Below, in pieces: positions 53,782 through 61,356 of a stretch of 64,000 nt of DNA. Both the position numbers and the translations under genes were made by a program. The notes beneath the pieces are model-generated. The model saw only the letters and a list, made by a program, of their open reading frames with translations, ran no database searches and had not been told where the DNA came from. Positions within the stretch are counted from its first letter, which is position 1. Each line of letters begins with the position of its first letter. This DNA comes from CAMCXE01 sp046347475 (GTDB lineage: Bacteria > Pseudomonadota > Gammaproteobacteria > Pseudomonadales > Cellvibrionaceae): NCBI GenBank assembly GCA_046347475.1, contig JAXMGD010000004.1, forward strand, positions 310,001 to 374,000, given 5' to 3'.

Positions 53782-53913
53782 CTAGTCGGGCCGAAATAAA
53801 GATTACATAGCATTTCAGACCGTCAAAAACGAGGTTTTTTTGACGAGCCTATAGGGATGTATTTACGACGCGCCTAAAAGGCTAGGTATTCTTTTATTGA
53901 TGGTTAGGTAGCA
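53782..53913 (+). repeat. Structured repeat family 1, copy 5 (diverged)
   Basis: The core CAGACCGTCAAAAAC...TTTTTTTGACGAGCC and AGGGATGTATTTACG is conserved. The outer arms differ in sequence from the other copies yet still pair with each other in good part (left AATAAAGATTACATAGC with right GCTAGGTATTCTTTTATT). Confidence 0.8.
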
Positions 53914-54329
53914 TCGAGCCACAACAACAGCAGGTCACAGGTACACAAGCCCGACAATTTATAACTTTTAAAAAATTCATTCGCGACGAATCTCTGGCGG
54001 GTGAGAGCTGCACGCACGCCAGTCAGCAAACGATTACTGATAGGCAGGAGGGTTAGATTAATGAATGCGGCAGAATGCGCTAATGATTAAATTCTGGTGG
54101 CGCAAGGCAACAACATTCAACTGCCCCAAAAAAATGACGAATGAAGCCAGCCTGTGCTCAGGCTAACCGCTACTGAATCAAAACAAGCAAACGTGTTTTA
54201 CGCTGGGCAGCTTTGCAAATCCCTCCGCTATCGCGCCCGGCTAACACAGCCCCAAAACCACCCCCAATATAAGCCACACGATTGCCATGCACCCCCACTC
54301 TGAGCATTTTATCTACAGCCTATTTCCTC

Positions 54330-54335
54330 TATAAT
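54330..54335 (+). promoter_or_regulatory. Perfect -10 box for the aminotransferase gene
   Basis: TATAAT lies 64 bp before the TTG start; the -35 is poor (TTTTAT at 17 bp). It lies downstream of the upstream-most ATG of the frame (54282), so that ATG would not be transcribed from here. Confidence 0.6.
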
Positions 54336-54398
54336 CGCGCGCTTTTTCGCTGCCCGCCTGGCGGGCCTCCACTCTCCCCACGTTATGAGGGCTGTATT

Positions 54399-55679
54399 TT
54401 GCAACTGCACAACGCTACCACTACACAACTAACCCAATGGGAAGCCGACCTTGCGGCGGCCTACGAGGCCGTTAAGGCGCAAAAACTGAATTTGGATTTA
54501 ACCCGCGGCAAGCCTTCGTCTGAGCAGCTGGACCTCTCCAACGCACTCGATGGCATTTTGCGCGGTGAATACACCAGCCCCACCGGGGTTGATACCCGCA
54601 ATTATGGCGGCTTGGATGGAATACCCGAGGCCCGCGCTTTGGGCTCTTGGCTGCTGGGCGTACCCCAGGCCAATGTATACTGCGGCGGCAACAGCAGCCT
54701 GACGTTAATGCACCAGGCGGTCATGGCAGCGACTTTTTTTGGTTTGGAAGGCGCGGATTCGGCCTGGCATTTAGAGGGCAAAATTAAATTCCTCTGCCCC
54801 GTGCCCGGCTATGATCGCCACTTTGCTATTTGTGAGCAGATGGGCATTGAGATGATTGCTGTCCCCATGAGCGCGAGCGGCCCGGATATGGATCAGGTTG
54901 AAGCGTTGATTAAGGCCGACAGCAGTATTAAAGGTATCTGGTGTGTGCCTAAATACTCCAATCCATCGGGCGTTATTTACAGTGATGAGACGGTGCGCCG
55001 TATCGCTGCTTTGGGCAAAATTGCGGGCAAAGGGTTTCGGGTCTTTTGGGACAACGCCTATGCGGTGCACGATTTATCCGACACCCCCAAAGCCCTCTGC
55101 AATATTTTTGAAGCGGCCCTGGCGGCAGGCTGTGAAAACAGTGTTCTGCAATTTGCCTCCACGTCTAAAATTACCCACGCAGGCGCCGGTGTAGCTTTTA
55201 TGGGCGCATCCAGTGCGAATTTAAAAGGCTTTCAAAAGGTTTTAGGTATTCTGACCATTGGCCCAGATAAAGTTAATCAACTGCGTCATGTGAAATTTAT
55301 TCCCACCGAGGATGCCTTAAAAAACCTGATGCGCCAGCACGCGAATTGTTTAAAACCGCGTTTTGCCAGTGTGCTTAAACACTTGGAAGAAGCCTTTAGC
55401 GAGAATGATTTGGGCAGCTGGGAATCAGCGGATGGCGGCTATTTTATTTCCTTTGATACACCCCCTGGTTTGGCCAAAGAAGTGGTGCGCCTGGCGGGTG
55501 AAGCTGGTGTAAAACTCACCCCCGCTGGCGCCACCTACCCCTACGGCCGCGACCCGCAGGATTCCAATATTCGTATTGCTCCGAGTGTACCCACCGTGCT
55601 GCAAGTGGATGAAGCTATGAAGGTATTTGTGTTGTGCGTGAAGCTTGCCAGTGTGCGGCAAGCCTTGGCCAACGCCTAA
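54399..55679 (+). CDS. PLP-dependent aminotransferase (MocR-type aspartate aminotransferase family)
   Basis: The enzyme has 426 residues from TTG 54399 (GAGGG 7 bp upstream). It shows LDLTRGKPSSEQLDLS, NYGGLDGIPEARALGSWLLGV, GGNSSLTLM, WCVPKYSNPSGVIYSDETVRR, DNAYAVHDL and the PLP-lysine motif ASTSKITHAGAGVAFMG. The pattern fits fold-type I aminotransferases related to MocR C-terminal domains but without the HTH. The likely reaction is aspartate/2-oxoglutarate transamination; exact substrate uncertain. A clear terminator follows. Confidence 0.9.
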   Translation: MQLHNATTTQLTQWEADLAAAYEAVKAQKLNLDLTRGKPSSEQLDLSNALDGILRGEYTSPTGVDTRNYGGLDGIPEARALGSWLLGVPQANVYCGGNSSLTLMHQAVMAATFFGLEGADSAWHLEGKIKFLCPVPGYDRHFAICEQMGIEMIAVPMSASGPDMDQVEALIKADSSIKGIWCVPKYSNPSGVIYSDETVRRIAALGKIAGKGFRVFWDNAYAVHDLSDTPKALCNIFEAALAAGCENSVLQFASTSKITHAGAGVAFMGASSANLKGFQKVLGILTIGPDKVNQLRHVKFIPTEDALKNLMRQHANCLKPRFASVLKHLEEAFSENDLGSWESADGGYFISFDTPPGLAKEVVRLAGEAGVKLTPAGATYPYGRDPQDSNIRIAPSVPTVLQVDEAMKVFVLCVKLASVRQALANA

Positions 55680-55997
55680 CACTAAAAGCCCTTCTTTGAA
55701 GGGCTTTTTTTTGGTTTGCTGTTTTGAATTGGAATTTTTATAGATAAGTAGCCGCGTTTTTAAAGATACCAATTAATTACGGGCGCGTTAATTCTTTTGT
55801 GCATCCAGGAAGAGCACGCGCCTACGCGGCAGTTGATTTAATTATGGCTGCGACTAAGACACTTATTGGGTTCGTTTAATCAAGGCGCTACAAACCCGTC
55901 TCTGAGGCGCGTTCGAGTCGAGCCAAGGTTAAACTAATGAAAAAATTGGTCGCGGATTATGTTTTTACGGCGGCAATAGGACTGAGACAACATTCAA
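55680..55997. other. Intergenic region after the aminotransferase
   Basis: Apart from the terminator at 55684-55712 I see nothing in this 318-bp stretch. Confidence 0.5.
55684..55712 (+). terminator. Rho-independent terminator after the aminotransferase gene
   Basis: The stem AAAAGCCCTTC / GAAGGGCTTTT with a TTT loop runs into a long T tract. Confidence 0.94.
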
Positions 55998-56663
55998 ATG
56001 AACCTCGTAGAACAGGGTTTTACACTTATTCCTGATTTTATAAGTGAGGCCGATAACAGCGCAATTCTGGAAGCGTTACGGCATTTGCCTGAGCGCGATA
56101 ATGCAGCTGGTATTCGCAGTATCGACAGGAAAATCCCCTGTATTCATAGCTATGTAAACAGCGCGGCATTTACCGCGCCGATACAACATTTATTAGCCCC
56201 AGGCGCTCAATTAGTCCGCGCTATTTTGTTTAATAAAACCCCTACTGCCAATTGGTACGTAACCTGGCATCAGGATAAAACCGTTGCCCTGAGCCATTTT
56301 TTTGCCGACCCTGCCTGGCGCGCTTGGAGCCTTAAAGATGAAGTCCTCCACGCCCAACCACCGCAAGCGTTGCTAGAACAGATGCTGACTGTTCGGGTGC
56401 ATTTGGATGGCGCTGCGCGCGATAACGGTTGCTTAAAAGTCATCCCCGGCAGCCACCGCCTGGGGGTTTTATCCTCCGAGCAGATTCAAGAGGCTGTGGC
56501 GGTATCAACTCCTGTGTGGTGTGAGGCAGCGCCGCGCACGGCTTTGGTGATGTGCCCGCTGCTTATTCACGCCTCCAGTAAAGGCTCCGCACCTTCCCAG
56601 CGGCGGGTGTTGCATTTGGAGTTTAGCGATTGGGCGTTGCCGGCGGGGATTGAATGGGGTTAA
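55998..56663 (+). CDS. Phytanoyl-CoA dioxygenase (PhyH)-like iron/2-oxoglutarate oxygenase
   Basis: The 221-residue protein has the iron-binding pair WHQD (His and Asp near 94-96) and a distal His in PLLIHASSKG. Arg in SQRRVLHLEF probably holds 2-oxoglutarate. LTVRVHLDGAARDNGCLKVIPGSHRLG is the family core. These enzymes hydroxylate varied small molecules; substrate unknown. Confidence 0.88.
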   Translation: MNLVEQGFTLIPDFISEADNSAILEALRHLPERDNAAGIRSIDRKIPCIHSYVNSAAFTAPIQHLLAPGAQLVRAILFNKTPTANWYVTWHQDKTVALSHFFADPAWRAWSLKDEVLHAQPPQALLEQMLTVRVHLDGAARDNGCLKVIPGSHRLGVLSSEQIQEAVAVSTPVWCEAAPRTALVMCPLLIHASSKGSAPSQRRVLHLEFSDWALPAGIEWG

Positions 56664-56675
56664 AGCAGTTTTAAA

Positions 56676-56702
56676 CCCGGATTGCGCTGCGCAGCATCCG
56701 GG
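56676..56702. terminator. Palindromic hairpin between convergent genes
   Basis: CCCGGAT (56676-56682) pairs with ATCCGGG (56696-56702), with an inner GCGCTGCGC-rich loop. From memory, similar CCCGGAT...ATCCGGG elements are scattered between genes in many proteobacteria. Here it lies between the two convergent 3' ends and could stop transcription both ways, though no T run follows. Confidence 0.6.
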
Positions 56703-56731
56703 CTACATATTCTTTTGGCAAATCGGTGGCG

Positions 56732-57715
56732 CTAAACGGTTAAAACCACTTTGCCCGCCTCTACCCCATCCTCCAGGGTTTGATGGGCTTTGGCGGCCTG
56801 GGCCAAGGGGAAGGTTGCGGCAATTAAGGGGGCTATGCGCCCGGCGCAGACGGCGGGCCAGATTTTATGGCGTATATGCTGGGCGATTTGGGCTTTTTCC
56901 TGTTGGCTGCGCGGCCTGAGGGTGGAGCCGGTAATGGTGAGGCGCTTGGCCATAACGCGGGTGAAATTCACCTGAGCAACCGCTGCCTCTTGAAAGGCTA
57001 TGCACAGGATTTTGCCATCCGGCGCGCAGGCATTGATGTTGCGCTGGAAGTAGCTGCCGCCGATGCAATCCAAAATAATATCCACCCCGCGCCCAGTGGC
57101 CTGGCGCATTACTTCTACAAAGTCCTCTTCCCGGTAGTTAATACCCCGCACCGCGCCTAATTGGGTGCAGATCAGGCATTTGCTTTCTGAGCCTGCCGTG
57201 GCGTAAACGCGGGCGCCGGTAATGCGGCCCATTTGGATGGCGATGGTGCCGATGGAGCCGGTGCCGCCGTGCACCAGCAGCGATTGGCCGGGCTTTAAGC
57301 CGCCGCGATCATACACATTGCTCCACACAGTGAAGAGCGCCTCAGGCAAAGCCGCCCCTTCAATAAAACTGATGTCCTCCGGTAGCGCAAAACATTGGCT
57401 GGCCGGGACTGTAGCGTATTCGGCATAACCGCCACCGTTGGTAAGCGCACAAACCCGCTGCCCCACCCGCCAATCCCGAACACCGGTGCCCACCGCGCTG
57501 ATCACACCTGCCACTTCTAACCCCAAGATGGGGTTGGCGCCTTCGGGTGCTGGGTAGAGGCCCTTGCGCTGCAGTAGATCCGGGCGGTTAACACCCGCCG
57601 CCGCGACTTTGATCAACACCTCGCCGGGGTTCACCACCGGTTTGCGGCAGGCCGCAACATAAAGGCCAGAGGCGGGGCCGGGTTGGTCGAAGGTGACAAA
57701 TTGCATCTGGCTCAT
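56732..57715 (-). CDS. NAD(P)H:quinone oxidoreductase, zeta-crystallin-like MDR family
   Basis: The 327-residue medium-chain dehydrogenase shows GVNRPDLLQRKGLYPAPEGA, LGLEVAGVISAVG, the cofactor-binding turn VHGGTGSIGTIAIQMG, and LDCIGGSYFQRN. It lacks the Cys-rich zinc lobe, so it belongs to the quinone-oxidoreductase/TP53I3-like branch. Its start overlaps the pdxH stop by 4 bp. Confidence 0.92.
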   Translation of the reverse strand: MSQMQFVTFDQPGPASGLYVAACRKPVVNPGEVLIKVAAAGVNRPDLLQRKGLYPAPEGANPILGLEVAGVISAVGTGVRDWRVGQRVCALTNGGGYAEYATVPASQCFALPEDISFIEGAALPEALFTVWSNVYDRGGLKPGQSLLVHGGTGSIGTIAIQMGRITGARVYATAGSESKCLICTQLGAVRGINYREEDFVEVMRQATGRGVDIILDCIGGSYFQRNINACAPDGKILCIAFQEAAVAQVNFTRVMAKRLTITGSTLRPRSQQEKAQIAQHIRHKIWPAVCAGRIAPLIAATFPLAQAAKAHQTLEDGVEAGKVVLTV

Positions 57716-58359
57716 GGCGCCAGCCTATTGATCTGCCAGCTGCCTGCAGCGTCTTCTAGGCGTTGATATTCAAAGCGGTCGTGCAGGCGGTTGGCGCCGC
57801 CCTGCCAAAATTCAAAGCGATCCGGCACCACTCGGTAGCCGCCCCAAAAGTCCGGTAGCGGGATGGCGCCCTGCTGGAATTTTTCCTTCATGGCATTAAA
57901 TTGCTGCAGCAAAAAACTGCGCGAGCTGATGCGCTGGCTTTGCGGCGAGGCCCAGGCGGCCAACTGACTTTCGGTGGGGCGGCTGAGAAAATAAGCCAGG
58001 GCTTCGGCGGTGGTGAGCTTTTCCGCGCGGCCTTCAACGCGCACCTGGCGCTCCATCATGTGCCAGGGGAAATGCAGGCTGACAAACTGATTGGCAGCAA
58101 TATGCTGCGCTTTGGCACTGCTGAGGTTGGTGAAGAACACCAGGCCTTGAGCGGAGGATTTTTTCAATAGCACCAGCCGCTGGTGGGGGCGATGGTTGGC
58201 ATCCACGGTGGCTAAGCACATGGCGGTGGGGTCGGGAATGCGGCTGCTGATGGCGTCGCTCATCCAGCGCTCGAATTGATCGAAGGGGTCATCGGCTAAG
58301 TTGCCACGGCGCAGGCCACCCATGAGGTATTCACGGCGAATGGTTTCTAAATCCAACAT
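57712..58359 (-). CDS. pdxH: Pyridoxamine/pyridoxine 5'-phosphate oxidase
   Basis: It makes pyridoxal 5'-phosphate with FMN. The 215-residue protein starts LETIRREYLMGGLRRGNLADDPFDQFERW. It shows PTAMCLATVDANHRPHQRLVLLK (FMN binding), FFTNLSSAKAQHI, FHWPW-like LHFPWHMMERQVRVEGRAEK, RPTESQLAAWASPQSQ and WGGYRVVPDRFEFWQGGANRLHDRF. The C-terminal RL(A)P is near the usual RLAP end. Length is normal. Confidence 0.97.
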   Translation of the reverse strand: MLDLETIRREYLMGGLRRGNLADDPFDQFERWMSDAISSRIPDPTAMCLATVDANHRPHQRLVLLKKSSAQGLVFFTNLSSAKAQHIAANQFVSLHFPWHMMERQVRVEGRAEKLTTAEALAYFLSRPTESQLAAWASPQSQRISSRSFLLQQFNAMKEKFQQGAIPLPDFWGGYRVVPDRFEFWQGGANRLHDRFEYQRLEDAAGSWQINRLAP

Positions 58360-58443
58360 ATCTCACATCTTACTAAAGGGGTTTGTTAAGCTTGCCGCCC
58401 GGCCCAAGCCTGCCACCCGGTGCGCACATAAGAGAGACAGTGT

Positions 58444-59061
58444 ATGCCAAAAGCCCCCCGTCCATGCGGCAAAAATGCACTTTTGGGTGTGCTGCTGTGC
58501 GGTGGCGCAAGCTCGCGGATGGGCGCGGATAAGGCGAGCCTCAGGCTCGCAGGCAAGCCGCTCTGGCAACATGCGGCTGAGCGTTTGGCGCCGCAGCTGA
58601 GCCAGCTCGTCATGAGTACGTCCGCAAGCCAGTCATCGATCAACTTTGCGCCCTTTGCCTGTGTTGTGGATGAACAGGCGGCCTCGGGCCCATTGGGCGG
58701 CATACGCAGCGCCCTCGCCAGCCCGCTAGCAAAGGCCTTTGACTGGTTCATCATCAGCAGCTGCGACACACCGCTGCAGCCGCTGGACTGGGTGAACCAT
58801 TTAAGCAATGCCAGCTGCGGCACCCCAGGTATTTATTACCTGCGCTACCAAGCCCAGCCGCATTATTTACACGCCCTCTGGCACCGCAGTGCGCTTGGCC
58901 CGCTGGGCGATTTTGTGCAGCAAGGCGGCCGCGCAGTGCGCGGGTTTTACGCTCAGCAACAGGCTCAGGCCATTGACTATGCTGCGGCAGCCCCGCTCAG
59001 CCTAGACCCCTTTAGCAACCTCAACACACCCGAAGACCTCGCCCGACTGCAGCATGATTGA
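58444..59061 (+). CDS. mobA: Molybdenum cofactor guanylyltransferase
   Basis: It attaches GMP to molybdopterin to form the bis-MGD cofactor. The 205-residue protein shows the nucleotide-binding LLCGGASSRMGADKASL, DEQAASGPLGGIRSAL and SSCDTPLQPLDW, with the Asp metal site in the last. The ending PFSNLNTPEDLARL is also typical of MobA. Its stop overlaps the bioA start by 8 bp. No other molybdenum gene is nearby. Confidence 0.93.
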   Translation: MPKAPRPCGKNALLGVLLCGGASSRMGADKASLRLAGKPLWQHAAERLAPQLSQLVMSTSASQSSINFAPFACVVDEQAASGPLGGIRSALASPLAKAFDWFIISSCDTPLQPLDWVNHLSNASCGTPGIYYLRYQAQPHYLHALWHRSALGPLGDFVQQGGRAVRGFYAQQQAQAIDYAAAAPLSLDPFSNLNTPEDLARLQHD

Positions 59062-60376
59062 CCCACCTGACTATCAACACCTAGACACCGCTGAACTGAT
59101 CCGCCAAGACCGAGCACTGCTCTGGCACCCCTACGCCGCCAGCCCCTCAGATCAACCCATCTACCCGGTGGAGCGGGCACAGGGGTGTCGCATTGAGCTG
59201 ACGGATGGCCGCTGTTTAGTCGATGGCATGGCCAGCTGGTGGGCGGCCATTCACGGCTACAACCACCCGGCCCTCAACGCCGCTGTAGTGGCCCAGACCG
59301 AACGCATGGCCCATGTGATGTTCGGCGGCCTCACCCATGCCCCAGCGGTGGAACTGGCCAGCCGCTTGGTGCAGTTGGTGCCCGAGGGACTTACGCGCGT
59401 CTTTCTGGCCGACTCCGGCAGTGTCGCCATGGAAGTGGCCATCAAAATGGCGGTGCAGTATTGGCAGGGTTTGGGTAAGCCCAACAAGCAGCGCATGATA
59501 TGCCTGCGGCGCGGCTACCACGGCGATACCCTGGGCGCCATGAGCCTATCGGACCCGGATACCGGTATGCACAGTTTGTTTCACGGCATAGTGCCGCAAC
59601 AGATTTTTGCGCCCATGCCGCGCAGCCCATTTACTGGGCCATTGTTAGCGGACGACCTGGCAGCCCTAGAGGCGCTCATCCAGCAGCACCACGCAGACTG
59701 CGCCGCCTTGGTATTAGAGCCCATAGTGCAAGGCGCTGGCGGCATGCGTTTTTACCACCCGGCTTATTTGGCAGGTGCTAAAACACTCTGCGAGCGATAT
59801 GACCTGCTGCTGATCGCCGATGAAATCGCCACTGGCTTTGGCCGCAGCGGGCGCCTGTTTGCCTGTGAACACGCCGGTATCACACCAGATATTCTCTGCC
59901 TGGGCAAAGCCCTCACCGGCGGTTACCTCACCCTCGCCGCCAGCCTCTGCACGGAGCAGGTCGCCAAAGGCATAGGCCAGAGCGCAGCCGGGGTGTTTAT
60001 GCACGGCCCCACCTTTATGGCCAACCCCCTCGCCTGCGCCGTAGCCAATGCCAGCATTGCCCTGCTGATGAACGGCCAGTGGCGCGACCAAGTAAAAGCC
60101 ATTGAGGCGCAACTAGAAGCCGAGCTGGCCAGCTGCCGCACCTTCAGTTGTGTGGCGGATGTGCGCGTGCTGGGGGCTATAGGGGTAATTGAGTTTATCC
60201 AGCCGGTTGATATCAAACTCATGCAGCCCTTTTTGGTGGAACAAGGCGTCTGGCTGCGCCCCTTCGGCAAACTGCTCTACACCATGCCACCCTTTATCAT
60301 CAGCCCCACCGAACTCAGCCAGATCACCCAGGCCATGCGGCAAGCGGTGCTTATGCGCGAGCAGAATTTGCTTTAA
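59054..60376 (+). CDS. bioA: Adenosylmethionine-8-amino-7-oxononanoate aminotransferase
   Basis: It makes 7,8-diaminopelargonate in biotin synthesis, with SAM as amino donor. The 440-residue protein has LWHPYAASPSDQP, the substrate segment DGMASWWAAIHGYNHPALN, FGGLTHAPAVELA, and GYHGDTLGAMS. LIADEIATGFGRSGRLFACEHA and CLGKALTGGYLTLAA follow, the last with the PLP Lys. No other bio genes lie beside it; it follows mobA by overlap. Confidence 0.96.
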   Translation: MIDPPDYQHLDTAELIRQDRALLWHPYAASPSDQPIYPVERAQGCRIELTDGRCLVDGMASWWAAIHGYNHPALNAAVVAQTERMAHVMFGGLTHAPAVELASRLVQLVPEGLTRVFLADSGSVAMEVAIKMAVQYWQGLGKPNKQRMICLRRGYHGDTLGAMSLSDPDTGMHSLFHGIVPQQIFAPMPRSPFTGPLLADDLAALEALIQQHHADCAALVLEPIVQGAGGMRFYHPAYLAGAKTLCERYDLLLIADEIATGFGRSGRLFACEHAGITPDILCLGKALTGGYLTLAASLCTEQVAKGIGQSAAGVFMHGPTFMANPLACAVANASIALLMNGQWRDQVKAIEAQLEAELASCRTFSCVADVRVLGAIGVIEFIQPVDIKLMQPFLVEQGVWLRPFGKLLYTMPPFIISPTELSQITQAMRQAVLMREQNLL

Positions 60377-60407
60377 CCCCGCAGTGATCATGAAAACTGG
60401 AGAGATT

Positions 60408-60962
60408 ATGAAATCTGTATTGATACCCATTGCCCACGGCAGCGAAGAAATAGAAGCCATCACCCTCGCCGATGTGCTGCGCCGGGCAAAGTGCGCGGTG
60501 ACGCTGGCGAGCATTGAGAGCGACCTGTTGATTAAAGCCTCCAGAGGAGTGCTGATTCAGGCCGACTGCAGGCTGGCCGACTGCAGCGCACACACCTACG
60601 ATCTGATCGCCCTGCCCGGCGGCATGCCGGGGGCGAGCAACTTAGCCGACTGCAAATTGCTTGTGCAGATGCTCGATGCACAGCGCCAGAGCGGCCGCGC
60701 CCTCGCCGCCATCTGCGCAGCACCTGCTGTGGTGTTGGGGCGGTTGGGTTGGTTGCGGGGCAAAAAGGCCACGGGCTTTCCTGCCTTCAAACAGGAGCTG
60801 CTGGAGCAGGGGGTATTGTTTAGTGATGAGGCAGTAGTGCGAGACGGCGCTGTGTTTACCAGCCAGGGGCCGGCTACGGCCATGGGGTTTGCAGTGGAAT
60901 TAGCGCGTTATCTTGTGGGCGATGCAATCGCCGATGAGGTTGCCCGTGGGCTTTTACTGTAG
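60408..60962 (+). CDS. DJ-1/PfpI-family protein (YajL-like)
   Basis: From ATG 60408 (GGAG 5 bp upstream) the protein has 184 residues. It shows VLIPIAHGSEEIEAIT with the conserved Glu, ALPGGMPGA, and the nucleophile elbow AAICAAPAV with Cys 103. GRLGWLRGKKATGFPAF and SQGPATAMGFAVELAR follow. YajL-type proteins act against oxidative or glycation damage; the exact activity is debated. It closely follows bioA. Confidence 0.93.
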   Translation: MKSVLIPIAHGSEEIEAITLADVLRRAKCAVTLASIESDLLIKASRGVLIQADCRLADCSAHTYDLIALPGGMPGASNLADCKLLVQMLDAQRQSGRALAAICAAPAVVLGRLGWLRGKKATGFPAFKQELLEQGVLFSDEAVVRDGAVFTSQGPATAMGFAVELARYLVGDAIADEVARGLLL

Positions 60963-61356
60963 AAATACACCAACTTAAACGGGTACATCCCTGTACATCA
61001 CCATACAAACACCTAGCGCTCACCCCATTCAATGCACCCGGTGCACGGCTATTTCCTGAGCGCTGGCTGCTTGCCGCTTCACGTTTCTGGCTCCGTTCGT
61101 TGTCATCCCGAGCAAGTTCCTGGTTTGTCCCTGTTCATATCCTTCGCTGGCACCGCGATGCAAGACTAAAGCGCTCCTAGGGTGTTTGTCTGTACGTAAA
61201 TTTACGTAGTAAAGGCAGTTTTTTCGCAGCATCCGTCATTATTGTGACCGGGTGCACTCAACTGCCTGCCCCATCCCAAAGGCACCCGCGCCCGCGAGGT
61301 CTTGAGGCGCGCTGTTAAGCGCGCTAACCTGCGGTTTTTGTACAAGGACTTAAAGG
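60963..61356. other. Intergenic region before comEC with palindromes
   Basis: No gene is seen. A perfect 16-bp palindrome TACGTAAATTTACGTA lies at 61193-61208, and GCGCGC-TGTTAA-GCGCGC at 61307-61324 just before comEC. Confidence 0.5.

Larger units (their letters stand above)
53708..54398. other. Intergenic region after the GH5 gene
   Basis: It contains family 1 copy 5 and a promoter-like TATAAT near 54330. The stretch 53914-54300 holds no gene, terminator or repeat that I can support. Confidence 0.5.

Noticed and set aside
61029..61232. Small minus-strand frame upstream of comEC (67 codons)
   Set aside because: No ribosome-binding site, signal or motif, and it overlaps the palindrome.
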